From Flexivirga oryzae (GTDB lineage: Bacteria; Actinomycetota; Actinomycetes; Actinomycetales; Dermatophilaceae), in the NCBI RefSeq assembly GCF_014190805.1, contig NZ_JACHVQ010000007.1, positions 1 to 64,000 of the forward strand: DNA of 64,000 nucleotides, in the 5' to 3' direction. This document shows positions 26,263 to 34,174 of the stretch, piece by piece (positions within the stretch are counted from its first letter, which is position 1; each line of letters begins with the position of its first letter). The notes below the pieces were generated by a model, which was not told where the DNA came from, ran no database searches, and saw only the letters and a program-made list of their open reading frames with translations. The position numbers were made by a program, and so were the translations under genes.

Positions 26263-26439
26263 TCACGCGGAGGTACGGCGACCACCTGCACTCGCCACAG
26301 GTTCGACGGGCTCGATTCTGGCTTCCGCGATCTTCCGCACGGCATCCGAGATCGGACGGCCGGTCACGGCTGAGCGATCCACCATTGCTCGAGCCGCCGC
26401 CTTCTGGGCCCGGGTCACGAACACTCGCTTACCGGTCAT
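26263..26439 (-). CDS. Small basic protein, unknown
   Basis: The product is 58 residues, starting MTGKRVFVTRAQKAAARAMV and containing a helix-forming SDAVRKIAEARIE segment. It may be a small DNA-binding or antitoxin-like protein, but no family is recognised and no toxin partner follows. A strong GGAGGTGA five bases before the ATG at 26439 is the main support. It lies 78 bp upstream of nuoA on the same strand. Confidence 0.5.
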   Translation of the reverse strand: MTGKRVFVTRAQKAAARAMVDRSAVTGRPISDAVRKIAEARIEPVEPVASAGGRRTSA

Positions 26440-26509
26440 CGTCACCTCCGTCGTTGTCCATGTCCAAGAGTACGTCCGCGGCTGTGGACGGCCGTGGGTC
26501 GATCAATGC

Positions 26510-27307
26510 TCACTCGAACAGTGCGTTCAGCTCCGCCCAGGTGTGCGCGCCTTCCAGCCCGGTGTAGGTTCCCTCGTCCAGCAACTCGCGGGCTGCTCGC
26601 TCGACGTGGCCGAAGACCGCTGCGGCCAGCGAGGACCCCGCCGACACGCGTCGCGCGCCGGCCGCCTTGAGCTGTGCGATGGGTGGAGCGGACGGGCCGG
26701 TCAGGATGTTGACCGGCGCGTCGATGGCGGCGGTGAGCCGTGACACGGTCTCCAGGTCGGTGACCCCCGGGACGAAGATCCCGCTCGCGCCCGCCTCGAG
26801 GTAGGCCGCTGCCCGGGCGACCGTGTCGTCGAAGTCGGCTGCACCCAGCAGGTAGCCGTCGGTGCGTGCGTTGAGGTAGAGATCGATGCCGGCCGCATCG
26901 GCTGCGTCGCGCACGACCCGCACCCGAGCGGCCGCCTCCTCGACCGGGCGAAGGCCGCGGTCGAACGCGTCCTCGAGGTTGACGCCGACCGCCCCGGCTT
27001 CGATCACCAGCCGCGTCGTCTCCGCGAGATCCGCTGCGCTGTCGCCGAATCCGCCCTCGATGTCACAGGAGACCGGGACGCTCGACACAGCGATGATGCG
27101 GCGCAGGTGCTCGAGCATCAGGTTGCGGTCGAGCACGTTGCCGTCCCGGGTGCCGAGCGACCACGCGACGGCCGCACTCGACGTCGCCAGTGCCGGGGCG
27201 CCCGCCTGCTGGATGATCCGGGCGGACGCTGCGTCCCAGCAGTTCGGTAACACCAGGAGGTCGTCGTGGAGGGCGCGGAAGGTGGCGGCGAGCTCGGTCT
27301 GTGTCAT
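26510..27307 (-). CDS. Isocitrate lyase/PEP mutase family protein
   Basis: A TIM-barrel enzyme of 265 residues in the PEP mutase/isocitrate lyase superfamily. Features: LPNCWDAASARI (20-31), CDIEGGFG with metal-binding D82 and E84 (81-88), GVNLEDAFD (E112, D113), and GASGIFVPGVTD. The KKCG-type isocitrate lyase motif is absent, so it is closer to the 2-methylisocitrate lyase/oxaloacetate decarboxylase-like groups. Substrate unknown. The ATG at 27307 has a weak GGAAG upstream. It lies 73 bp downstream of the Y-family polymerase on the same strand. Confidence 0.8.
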   Translation of the reverse strand: MTQTELAATFRALHDDLLVLPNCWDAASARIIQQAGAPALATSSAAVAWSLGTRDGNVLDRNLMLEHLRRIIAVSSVPVSCDIEGGFGDSAADLAETTRLVIEAGAVGVNLEDAFDRGLRPVEEAAARVRVVRDAADAAGIDLYLNARTDGYLLGAADFDDTVARAAAYLEAGASGIFVPGVTDLETVSRLTAAIDAPVNILTGPSAPPIAQLKAAGARRVSAGSSLAAAVFGHVERAARELLDEGTYTGLEGAHTWAELNALFE

Positions 27308-27380
27308 GGCTTCCACGCTAGATGAGGGGCACCGTCGAGCACTCGCGAGTTTCCGCCATCGACGCAGCTGCGCGGCGCGG

Positions 27381-28457
27381 TCACGGGGCGCCGCGACGGC
27401 CGTGCGTACGTGGTGCGTCATACCCTCCGGGTGGCGGGACCATCTCGGCGCGAACCCCGAGCAGTCGCACCGGTCGGTCGTCGGACAGCCCCCGGTAGAG
27501 GGCGAAAGCGGTGTCGGCGATGGCCTCGGCCGCAAAGGTGGGCTCGGGCAGCTTGCGCACCCGGGTGAAGGTGAAGAAGGGTGCGAAGCGGATCTTCAGA
27601 TGCACCCGTTGGCACTGGCGCCCCTCGGCCCGTATGTCGGACTCGACCTGGGTCGCGAGCTCTCCCAGGGCAGTGCGGATCTCGTCCTGGGTCACCAGGT
27701 CCTGCTGGTACGTGGTCTCCCGGCCGTGTGCCCGCGCGACCCACGGCGTGTCGTCGACGACCGCGCTCCCGGCACCGCGGCCGAGCCGGCCGATGTGCGG
27801 ACCGGTGTTCGGCCCGAACTCGGCTGCGAGCAGGTCGTCCGGGGCGGCCGCGAGGTCGTTGACGGTGCGGATGTCGTGTGTTTCCAGTCGTTTCGCCGTC
27901 TGGGTGCCGATGCCCCACAACGCTTTCACCGGCCGCTCGCCCATCACATCCAGCCAGTTGTCGCGGGTCAGCTGGAACACGCCGCGCGGCTTGCCGAGGT
28001 CGGTGGCGACCTTCGCCCGGACCTTGGTGTCACCGATGCCGACGCTGCAGTCGAGCCCGGTCGCGTCGAGCACTGCCGCTTGCACCGCACGCGCGGTCGC
28101 GACGGGGTCGTCCGCCTGCAGCCCCACGAACGCCTCGTCCCAGCCGAGCACCTCCACGACCGCACCCGGGAAGTCTCGCAAGGTCTGCATGACGCGGGCC
28201 GAAACCGCCTCGTACACCGGGAAATCCACCGGGAGGAAGATCGCGTCGGGGCATCTCTTCACGGCGATCTTGAGGGGCATGCCGGACCGGATACCGAACT
28301 CCCGCGCCTCGTAGGAGGCGGTCGACACCACGGCCCGCTCGGTCGGGTCGCCGCGGCCACCGACCACGACCGGCTTGCCGGCCAGCTCGGGGCGACGCTG
28401 GATCTCGACGGCAGCAAGGAACTGGTCCATGTCGACGTGCAGGACCCAGGCCGTCAT
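27381..28457 (-). CDS. dinB: Y-family DNA polymerase IV
   Basis: An error-prone translesion polymerase of 358 residues. The first catalytic Asp is in HVDMDQFLAAVE (D9, D11), SYEAREFGIRSGM (48-60) is the fingers motif, and the second catalytic pair is D107-E108 in VLGWDEAFVG. GWDEAF instead of the usual SIDEAF is typical of one actinobacterial DinB subgroup. The little-finger domain is complete to LLGVRAEMV. The ATG at 28457 has GAGGTGAG a few bases upstream. No clear clamp-binding motif is seen at the Arg/Gly-rich C-terminus. No LexA box was found. Confidence 0.88.
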   Translation of the reverse strand: MTAWVLHVDMDQFLAAVEIQRRPELAGKPVVVGGRGDPTERAVVSTASYEAREFGIRSGMPLKIAVKRCPDAIFLPVDFPVYEAVSARVMQTLRDFPGAVVEVLGWDEAFVGLQADDPVATARAVQAAVLDATGLDCSVGIGDTKVRAKVATDLGKPRGVFQLTRDNWLDVMGERPVKALWGIGTQTAKRLETHDIRTVNDLAAAPDDLLAAEFGPNTGPHIGRLGRGAGSAVVDDTPWVARAHGRETTYQQDLVTQDEIRTALGELATQVESDIRAEGRQCQRVHLKIRFAPFFTFTRVRKLPEPTFAAEAIADTAFALYRGLSDDRPVRLLGVRAEMVPPPGGYDAPRTHGRRGAP

Positions 28458-28507
28458 ACCGCTCACCTCGCTGGGGACCAGCATGCCCGACGAGCAGGCC
28501 GGGGTGG

Positions 28508-28969
28508 TCAGGCCATGCCGGTGCCGGCGACCTGACGGGTGGTTACGTTGATCCGGTTGAAGAGATTGGTCGTGGAGATCCACAGGACCAGGGCCGCGAG
28601 GGCCTTCTCGTCATACCGGTCGGCAACCTCGTCCCACACCGCATCGGGCACCGGGTCGAGACTGTCGGCGATGCGGGTCATGTGCTCGGCCAGCAACAGC
28701 GCGGCTCGCTCGTCGTCGGTGAAGTACGGCGCATCGCGCCAGCCGGCGAGGGTCATCAGCCGCTCGTCGCTCTCCCCCGCCTTGCGGGCGGAGCGCATAC
28801 CGTAGTTGAGACACCACGAGCAGCCGTTGATCTGGCTGACACGCAGGTGCACGAGCTCCAGCGTCTCGTCCGGAACGCCTTGCCCGTGAACGGCGTTGAC
28901 GACGGCGAGGATGCCCTTGGTGGCGGACTCGTCGAGTAGACCGGCCGGGTTCGTCATACGGGGTTCCAT
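28508..28969 (-). CDS. Carboxymuconolactone decarboxylase family protein (AhpD-like)
   Basis: The 153-residue protein has the AhpD-like redox motif C50-S-W-C53 in QINGCSWCLNYG, flanked by ELVHLRVSQ. Such proteins act as peroxidase-type disulfide reductases. It starts MEPRM, as does the second CMD at 45801. An AAGGAG lies nine bases upstream. It is divergent from an ECF sigma gene with a SnoaL-like C-terminus. The promoter at 29014-29040 fits the reported ECF41 consensus, so the sigma factor probably drives this gene. ECF41 sigma genes are known to sit beside CMD-type genes. Confidence 0.9.
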   Translation of the reverse strand: MEPRMTNPAGLLDESATKGILAVVNAVHGQGVPDETLELVHLRVSQINGCSWCLNYGMRSARKAGESDERLMTLAGWRDAPYFTDDERAALLLAEHMTRIADSLDPVPDAVWDEVADRYDEKALAALVLWISTTNLFNRINVTTRQVAGTGMA

Positions 28970-29013
28970 GGTGATGAGCTCCTTGAATGTGTGATTGCAG
29001 GGTCATCACAGGT

Positions 29014-29040
29014 GACGTACGCCGACAGGAGAATGTGACA
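29014..29040 (-). promoter_or_regulatory. ECF41-type promoter for the CMD gene
   Basis: On the minus strand TGTCACA (29040-29034) is followed by exactly 16 bases and CGTC (29017-29014), identical to the published ECF41 target consensus. Transcription would start near 29005 and run into the CMD gene, whose ATG is at 28969. The -35 box overlaps the leader of the divergent sigma gene (start 29042), so RNA polymerase bound here could affect sigma expression. Confidence 0.8.
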
Positions 29041-29041
29041 C

Positions 29042-29932
29042 GTGAACGACAACGAATTTCTGGCTCGCGATTTCGACGCCGAGCGGACTCGGCTGCGGGC
29101 AGTGGCCTACCGGATCCTCGGAACGTATGGCGATGCCGATGACGCGGTCCAGGAGACGTGGCTGCGACTGGACCGCACCGACCGGTCGTCGATCGACAAC
29201 CTGCGGGCCTGGCTGACCACGGTGGTCTCGCGAGTGTGTCTGGACATGCTGCGATCGCGCAGCGCACGACGCGAGGACGAGTTGACCGAGGACGATCAGG
29301 CCCTCACCGGGCCGAGCGACGGGCCGGAGGCACTTGCGGTCCAGGATGATTCGGTCAACGACGCCGTGCTCGTGGTGCTGGACAGGTTGGGCCCGGCGGA
29401 GCGCCTGGCGTTCGTACTGCACGATCTGTTCAGCGTGCCGTTCGAGCAGATCGCTGCGGTGCTCGAACGCTCCCCCGACGCGACACGGCAGTTGGCCTCC
29501 CGGGCGCGCCGGCGGGTGCGCGATGCCGACGTCCCGAAGGCGCGTGCGCGACAGCGCGAGGCCGTTGCGGCCTTCCTGCGCGCATCCCGCGAGGGTGACC
29601 TCGCCACGTTGTTGACGGTGCTCGATCCGCAGATCGAGTTGCGCGCCGACCGGGTCGCGGTCGCGGCAGCAGCGGTGGCTCCCGGCGGGGCACCGGAGAT
29701 CGACCACCGGCTGCGTGGCGCACAGGCCGTCGCGGCCGCGTTCCAAGGCCGGGCGCAGGGTGCCGAGCTGGCACTCATCGACGGGGTCGTCGGGGCCGTC
29801 TACGCGCCGGGCGGGACGGTCGTGTCTGCCATCGCGGCCCGGGTCCGCGACGGGCGCGTCGTCGGCCTCGACGTGTGCGCTGATCGGGAGACCATCGCCC
29901 TGATGCGGATCGAGGTGCTCGGCAAACCCTGA
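29042..29932 (+). CDS. ECF sigma factor with SnoaL-like C-terminal domain
   Basis: The protein has 296 residues. Region 2 spans about 12-75, with GDADDAVQETWLRL (30-43) and LRAWLTTVVSRVCLDMLRS. Region 4 is at about 105-160, with LDRLGPAERLAFVLHDLFSV and a helix-turn-helix. An NTF2/SnoaL-like extension follows (170-296). In ECF41-like factors this extension replaces an anti-sigma factor and tunes activity. The DGGGK and NPDKL motifs of classic ECF41 are not seen here, so it belongs to a related SnoaL-containing group. The start is GTG at 29042, with AGGAGAA upstream inside the divergent promoter. The CMD gene is the likely target. Confidence 0.88.
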   Translation: MNDNEFLARDFDAERTRLRAVAYRILGTYGDADDAVQETWLRLDRTDRSSIDNLRAWLTTVVSRVCLDMLRSRSARREDELTEDDQALTGPSDGPEALAVQDDSVNDAVLVVLDRLGPAERLAFVLHDLFSVPFEQIAAVLERSPDATRQLASRARRRVRDADVPKARARQREAVAAFLRASREGDLATLLTVLDPQIELRADRVAVAAAAVAPGGAPEIDHRLRGAQAVAAAFQGRAQGAELALIDGVVGAVYAPGGTVVSAIAARVRDGRVVGLDVCADRETIALMRIEVLGKP

Positions 29933-29983
29933 GTCCCGATGCCATGCCCCCGCGAGGCCCAGTGGCCCTGCGAGGGTTGTCCC

Positions 29984-30622
29984 ATGACCTCTCACTGGCC
30001 GTTCGACGAGCTTGCCATCCGCAGCCGGGATCTCGCGTTGCGCCCGGTGCGCGACCAGGACGTCCCCTCGCTCCTCGCGGTGTTCCCGGACGACTTCGAC
30101 CTCGACCCGGGTTTTCCGCCGCTGCCCGGCCTGCCGCCGGCCACGGATCGCGAACGCCGGCTCGTCCAGAGCATCTGGCGCCACCGCGGCTGCTGGTCGG
30201 TCGACGACTGGGCGCTCGACTTCGGTGTATGGCGGGACGGTGCACCGATCGGCATACAGACCCTCGAAGGGACGAGGTTCCGGACGGACCGAACGGTCGA
30301 CACCGCATCCTGGATCGCGAAAGCCTTCCGCGGCAGCGGTTTCGGCAGGCAGGCGCGGGCATCCGTGCTCACCTTTGCGTTCGAGTGCCTCGACGCGCAG
30401 CGGGCCGTCACCTCGGCAGTGACGACCAACCAGGCGTCTTTGGGAGTGAGCAGGCGTCTCGGCTATCGGGATGCGGGCATGCGGCCGCACGACACGGGTG
30501 CCGGCATCGTGGAGCTGCAGCATCTGGTCCTGACTCGCGACGAGTGGCGTCACAGTGATGCCCGGATCCCGTCCGAGATCAACGGGTTCGACACCTGCCG
30601 GCCCTTTTTCGGGCCGACCTGA
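29984..30622 (+). CDS. GNAT family N-acetyltransferase, full-length copy
   Basis: The 212-residue product resembles RimJ/RimL-type GNATs. The acetyl-CoA pyrophosphate loop is in AKAFRGSGFGRQARA (about 124-138), with NQASLGVSRRLGYRDAG (163-179) as the conserved end of the fold. The ATG at 29984 has GAGGG upstream. A close paralog at 33538 shares MTS-WPFD at its start, FPDDFDLDPxFPPL and RPFFG at its end, but lacks 48 internal residues. Substrate unknown. It lies about 50 bp after the sigma gene. Confidence 0.82.
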   Translation: MTSHWPFDELAIRSRDLALRPVRDQDVPSLLAVFPDDFDLDPGFPPLPGLPPATDRERRLVQSIWRHRGCWSVDDWALDFGVWRDGAPIGIQTLEGTRFRTDRTVDTASWIAKAFRGSGFGRQARASVLTFAFECLDAQRAVTSAVTTNQASLGVSRRLGYRDAGMRPHDTGAGIVELQHLVLTRDEWRHSDARIPSEINGFDTCRPFFGPT

Positions 30623-30660
30623 CCTGCCGCCGTGACAGGCTGCCACACCTGGACTCAGCA

Positions 30661-30880
30661 CCGAAGGATGCGCTCAAGACCTATCTGCAGGGGTGCACGC
30701 GATGCGCTCGTGTGGAAGCTGGACGGTCTGTCCGAGCGAGGCATGCGATTTGCCCCGTACACCGACCGGCACGAATCTGCTCGGCCTAGTCAAGCGTGCG
30801 CGCAACACGGAGTTGCTCTACTTCGGGCCGCCGTCCGGGCGCGAGTGGCCGACTCCGGACGACTCGTCGCAACGGACCAG
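30661..30880 (+). pseudogene. Decayed DinB/DUF664-family gene
   Basis: Three frames in succession give fragments of one DinB-like (DUF664, mycothiol-dependent fold) protein: DALKTYLQG (from 30667), ARDALVWKLDGLSERGMRF (from 30697), then PTGTNLLGLVKRARNTELLY and FGPPSGREWP (about 30768-30860). Intact homologs read GRDALVWKLDGL...PTGTNLLGLVKH in one frame. At least two frameshifts and loss of the C-terminal half make it a pseudogene. It lies between the acetyltransferase and a minus-strand secreted protein gene. Confidence 0.6.
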
Positions 30881-30893
30881 GGAACAGCCAGGT

Positions 30894-31376
30894 TCATCCT
30901 TGACCCTGATCGAAAATGCGCCATGGCTGCGAACTGTCGTGTCGTACGAGTTCGAAGGACCACGGCTGGTCGGGCATGCTCGCGTGGACGCCCTGGAAAT
31001 TGTTCAAGGTGGCGGTTTTGTCCACTTCGACGGTCTGTTCCCAGGCCGTCAGGTCGGAGTTGTACTGATCCTTGGCTGCCCTGCGGCCGGGTACCACCGG
31101 GTCAACCCGGTTGATCGTGAGGCCCTGCATGTTCGGGGCGTGCAGGCTCGCCCACCCCGCTCCGAATCCGCCGTCACTGTCGAGTTCCATGTGCGCGCAC
31201 GTATCGAAGTCACGATCATTCATCGCCCGCACGTACGTCTGCACGACAACCGCTGGTGACGCGCGGGCTGTCGGAAAGGGGACGTGCGCACGGGGCTTTC
31301 CCCACAACCAGAGACCGCCGACCGGCACGACGAGTACGAGCACAATCGCCGACACGACCCCCTGGTACCACCGCAT
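30894..31376 (-). CDS. Membrane-anchored secreted protein, unknown
   Basis: The 160-residue protein starts MRWYQGVVSAIVLVLVVPVG: one N-terminal transmembrane segment (about 7-26), no lipobox cysteine. A soluble extracytoplasmic domain follows (SPAVVVQTYVRAMNDRDFDT, then TINRVDP...PWRIFDQGQG) that resembles NTF2-like/DUF4878-type domains. The family is uncertain. The ATG at 31376 is chosen because it starts directly before the membrane anchor; its Shine-Dalgarno is poor. The open frame extends 93 codons further but is Thr-rich and looks non-coding. Confidence 0.6.
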   Translation of the reverse strand: MRWYQGVVSAIVLVLVVPVGGLWLWGKPRAHVPFPTARASPAVVVQTYVRAMNDRDFDTCAHMELDSDGGFGAGWASLHAPNMQGLTINRVDPVVPGRRAAKDQYNSDLTAWEQTVEVDKTATLNNFQGVHASMPDQPWSFELVRHDSSQPWRIFDQGQG

Positions 31377-31382
31377 GGGCCA

Positions 31383-31617
31383 AGTATGCCCGGACCTTCG
31401 TTCTACCGGAACGAATCGAGCGAGCCTTACGCGAGGCGGGGAGGTCGCGGACTCGTCACCGCCGACCTGGGCGATCGCGCCGCAAGCGGCCACCGAACTC
31501 GGCTGGACCGAGGTGCGCGGCACCACTGCCAAGGTCGCACGAGGGTCTGCGATCATCGGCGCACTGATCGCGGTCGTCGTCGTGGTGCTGGTCGTGGCGC
31601 TCGTCGTCCTGCTGTGA
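31383..31617 (+). other. Possible small membrane protein, start unresolved
   Basis: One frame ends in a strong C-terminal hydrophobic helix, ARGSAIIGALIAVVVVVLVV, then ALVVLL and a stop at 31615-31617. Upstream in that frame there is no convincing start or Shine-Dalgarno. An ATG at 31386 (MPGPSFYRNESSEPYARRGG) is in a different frame. It could be a small tail-anchored protein broken by a frameshift, or chance. Confidence 0.25.
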
Positions 31618-31658
31618 CCCGAGCACGGCACGACCTCCCGGCAGCCGCCTTTCACCGG

Positions 31659-33383
31659 TCAGTCCGCTGGGCGAGTGACGTAACGGTGACCGGACGGGCT
31701 GGTCCACGTGCAGATACCGTCAGGGGTCATCGAAACAGACCAGCCGCCTTCGTGTTTCGCCCTGTGATGATGACGACATAGGGATTGCAGGTTGCTCGCA
31801 GCGGTCGGGCCATCGGGCCATCGGATGACGTGGTCGACGTCGTCGAGCCGGGCCGGCCGGGTGCAGCCCGGGAATCGACAATGCTCGTCCCGCGTGACCA
31901 CGAACCGTCGCAGACGTGCACCCGGGCGATAGGTCACATCCGATGTCTCCACGGTTGCCCCGGTCTTCGCATCCACCAGTGCACGCGTGAGTCTCACACC
32001 GAGTGTTCGGCACAGTTGAGAAAGCGCACCGGCGGGTATGACGCCGAACCCTTCGACGACCGCGTCGCCGATCCGGTAGTCGGTCGGCGGTGATCCGGCC
32101 TCAGCGGCTCGTGCCCTCGCCCGGCGGCGACGGGTCGCCGTCGCGACCGGCCCGTGATCCCACCGCTGCCGGCGATCACCACTGCCAGGAGTCAGGTCGA
32201 CCCGGACACGCGGCGCGAGCGGCGTGTCCACCGTGGTGAGAATGTCGAAGCTCTCAGCCACGCTGAGCCGCAGCCACTCCTCGAGCCGTGGCTCGACGAA
32301 GGATCGGGACAACCATTCCGACTCGCTACCGGGCTCGCACGACAACCCTCCCGTCATACCGATCATTGCTGCCAGGCCCGCGACAGCGCTGTGACCGTCG
32401 AAGACCCGGGGCGCGAAGAAACCGGGCGCATCGGCACGGTCTGCGGTCGTGCCGCTCTGCTCCGGCAGGATGGGGAGTTGCACGACGCACGTGGTGCTGA
32501 CGGACACGTTGCCGAGCATGAGGTCGACGAACGCGTCCACGCGGCACTCATCGAGGCACTTGTCGGTGGTCGTGTCCTCGTGCAGGTGCCGCGCCAACTC
32601 GTCGATGCCTGCCATGATGCGCACCGCGTCCTCGGTCGGGAGGACGGCATGGAACGCGCTGAGTCCCGGCTCGTGGTGTGGCGAGACCCGCACTCCTTTC
32701 GCCGCCACACGACTCTTGCGCGCTGACTCCTGGGCGTCCGCCGGCGCCAGGTCGGCGAGCAGTCGTCGGGTGCGGCGGACGAGTTTGGTGGACGTCAACG
32801 GGATCGGCTCAGCCGACTCATCATCGGCCTCGCCTGGCGCCTCCCCCGTCGCTTGCGCGTCGTCGATCACGGAGAGCAACTCGTCCTCGACATCGTGCGC
32901 GACCTTCGGGCTCACTCCGCACAAGGCGTCCGAGATGATGGTCAGTTTGCGGGGGTCGAGCGATCCCTTCTCCGCGAGCGCGAACAAGGCCGGCGTGTGC
33001 TTCATCCCATCGATCGCATCCGTCAGTCGGTTGGTCGTCTGCCGGTCCGACCAACCCAGTCGAGCGCCGAGCTCCTGCGGCAACCATTCGTCGGCATACT
33101 TCCCGATGGAACGCCGAACCTCTCGCGGACGCCCGCCAGGCTCCACGATCTCCTCGATCGCGGCGACTTGTGCCAGCCGAACGGACTGTGCCGCCCAGGT
33201 GGAATTTTGCACTTGCTGACACGCCACGACCTGGTCGATCAACTCCTCGCGAGACGAACCCACGGTCCCGGCCCTCGCCTTGTCCGCAGCCTCACGGACG
33301 AGTGCATGAGCAGTCGCAATCAGCGCGTCGACCGATGCGCCGGCGATGTCATCACCGGCGACCAGGAGCTGCTGTTTCGACAT
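31659..33383 (-). CDS. DUF222/HNH endonuclease repeat-family protein
   Basis: The 574-residue protein has an N-terminal DUF222 domain (about 30-330), with ELGARLGWSDRQTTNRL and DPRKLTIISDAL. A C-terminal HNH nuclease follows (about 500-560): EHCRFPGCTRPARLDDVDH, then NLQSLCRHHHRAKH with zinc-binding cysteines and catalytic histidines. The family corresponds to the multicopy 13E12 repeat proteins of mycobacteria, several of which are DNA-damage induced. A TCGAAC half-site lies at 33406-33401 before the ATG, but a full LexA palindrome is absent. The upstream region to 33537 is clearly more AT-rich than the rest of the window. Whether it acts on foreign or damaged DNA is unknown. Confidence 0.9.
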   Translation of the reverse strand: MSKQQLLVAGDDIAGASVDALIATAHALVREAADKARAGTVGSSREELIDQVVACQQVQNSTWAAQSVRLAQVAAIEEIVEPGGRPREVRRSIGKYADEWLPQELGARLGWSDRQTTNRLTDAIDGMKHTPALFALAEKGSLDPRKLTIISDALCGVSPKVAHDVEDELLSVIDDAQATGEAPGEADDESAEPIPLTSTKLVRRTRRLLADLAPADAQESARKSRVAAKGVRVSPHHEPGLSAFHAVLPTEDAVRIMAGIDELARHLHEDTTTDKCLDECRVDAFVDLMLGNVSVSTTCVVQLPILPEQSGTTADRADAPGFFAPRVFDGHSAVAGLAAMIGMTGGLSCEPGSESEWLSRSFVEPRLEEWLRLSVAESFDILTTVDTPLAPRVRVDLTPGSGDRRQRWDHGPVATATRRRRARARAAEAGSPPTDYRIGDAVVEGFGVIPAGALSQLCRTLGVRLTRALVDAKTGATVETSDVTYRPGARLRRFVVTRDEHCRFPGCTRPARLDDVDHVIRWPDGPTAASNLQSLCRHHHRAKHEGGWSVSMTPDGICTWTSPSGHRYVTRPAD

Positions 33384-33537
33384 GCCCTAATCATATCTAT
33401 GTTCGAGTTCAAAGGCAAGGTTGAGATGACATTTTTTCCTTATCTATCAACGGTTTTCACGTTGCAAGCATCGGCACACCGAGTGCTGAAAGTATATACG
33501 TGAACGCCGACATCGGACGACCTGGAAGAGTGATCAC

Positions 33538-34032
33538 ATGACATCGACCTGGCCGTTCGACGGACTCTCCCTCACCGGGCCGGAACTGGTGCTCCGACCT
33601 GTCCGCGACGCGGACCTCCCGCGCCTCATCAAGGTGTTTCCCGACGACTTCGACCTCGACCCGAGCTTCCCTCCGCTGGATGGAGTGCCCCCGGCGCAGG
33701 ACCGTGCGCGTCGCCTTGTCCAGAGCATCTGGCGCCATCGCGGCAGGGGCTTCGGCATACACGCCCGGGCTGTCGCGCTGTCCTTCGCCTTCGAATCGCT
33801 CGGCACCCGGCAGGCGATCACCTCTGCAGTCATGAGCAACCACGCGTCGCTCGGAGTGAGCCGTCATCTCGGCTACCGGGACACCGGAGTCCGATCGCAC
33901 GACACCGGCGCCGGCATCATCGACCTGCAGCACCTCGCGTTGACCCACGACGACTGGGCGGGCAGCGACGCCCGCGCACACGTCGGGATCCGCGGCTTCG
34001 AGGAGTACCGACCGTTCTTCGGCTTGCACTGA
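33538..34032 (+). CDS. GNAT-like protein with internal in-frame deletion
   Basis: The 164-residue product is a paralog of the acetyltransferase at 29984. After QSIWRHRG it jumps to RGFGIHARA, skipping the 48 residues that in the full copy run from CWSVDDW to AKAFRGS. The lost stretch contains the central beta strands and the lead into the acetyl-CoA loop, so catalysis is doubtful although the frame is open. The deletion joint lies in CGCGGC, a short direct repeat bounding the missing piece in the intact copy. It may be a decayed duplicate or a repurposed protein. Confidence 0.7.
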   Translation: MTSTWPFDGLSLTGPELVLRPVRDADLPRLIKVFPDDFDLDPSFPPLDGVPPAQDRARRLVQSIWRHRGRGFGIHARAVALSFAFESLGTRQAITSAVMSNHASLGVSRHLGYRDTGVRSHDTGAGIIDLQHLALTHDDWAGSDARAHVGIRGFEEYRPFFGLH

Positions 34033-34078
34033 CCTCCGATTTGACGATGCTCTCGGGAACAAAACCACCCCCTGCAGC

Positions 34079-34099
34079 CTTGAGTGGATAAGACTCAAC
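34079..34099. promoter_or_regulatory. HAIR operator (HspR site) upstream of lon
   Basis: CTTGAGT-N7-ACTCAAC matches the HspR inverted repeat CTTGAGT-N7-ACTCAAG at every position but the last. It lies 76 bp before the lon ATG. In Streptomyces HspR represses dnaK, clpB and lon through such sites, so heat-shock control of lon is expected here too. hspR itself is not in the window. Confidence 0.85.
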
Positions 34100-34174
34100 T
34101 TTCGCTGCGGCGCGAGTCGCCCGTCGGCCCAGGCCGGCGAGCCGCTCGGGTCGCCATACGACTCCAGGAGAGCG

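Noticed and set aside
31284..31781. A plus-strand frame starting MPGPSFYRNESSEPYARRGG
   Set aside because: After about 30 residues it becomes Arg-rich and runs antisense into the HNH gene. The start has no good Shine-Dalgarno.
33397..33420. LexA box before the HNH gene
   Set aside because: Only one TCGAAC half-site is present. The second half of TCGAAC-N4-GTTCGA is not matched, so SOS control cannot be claimed.
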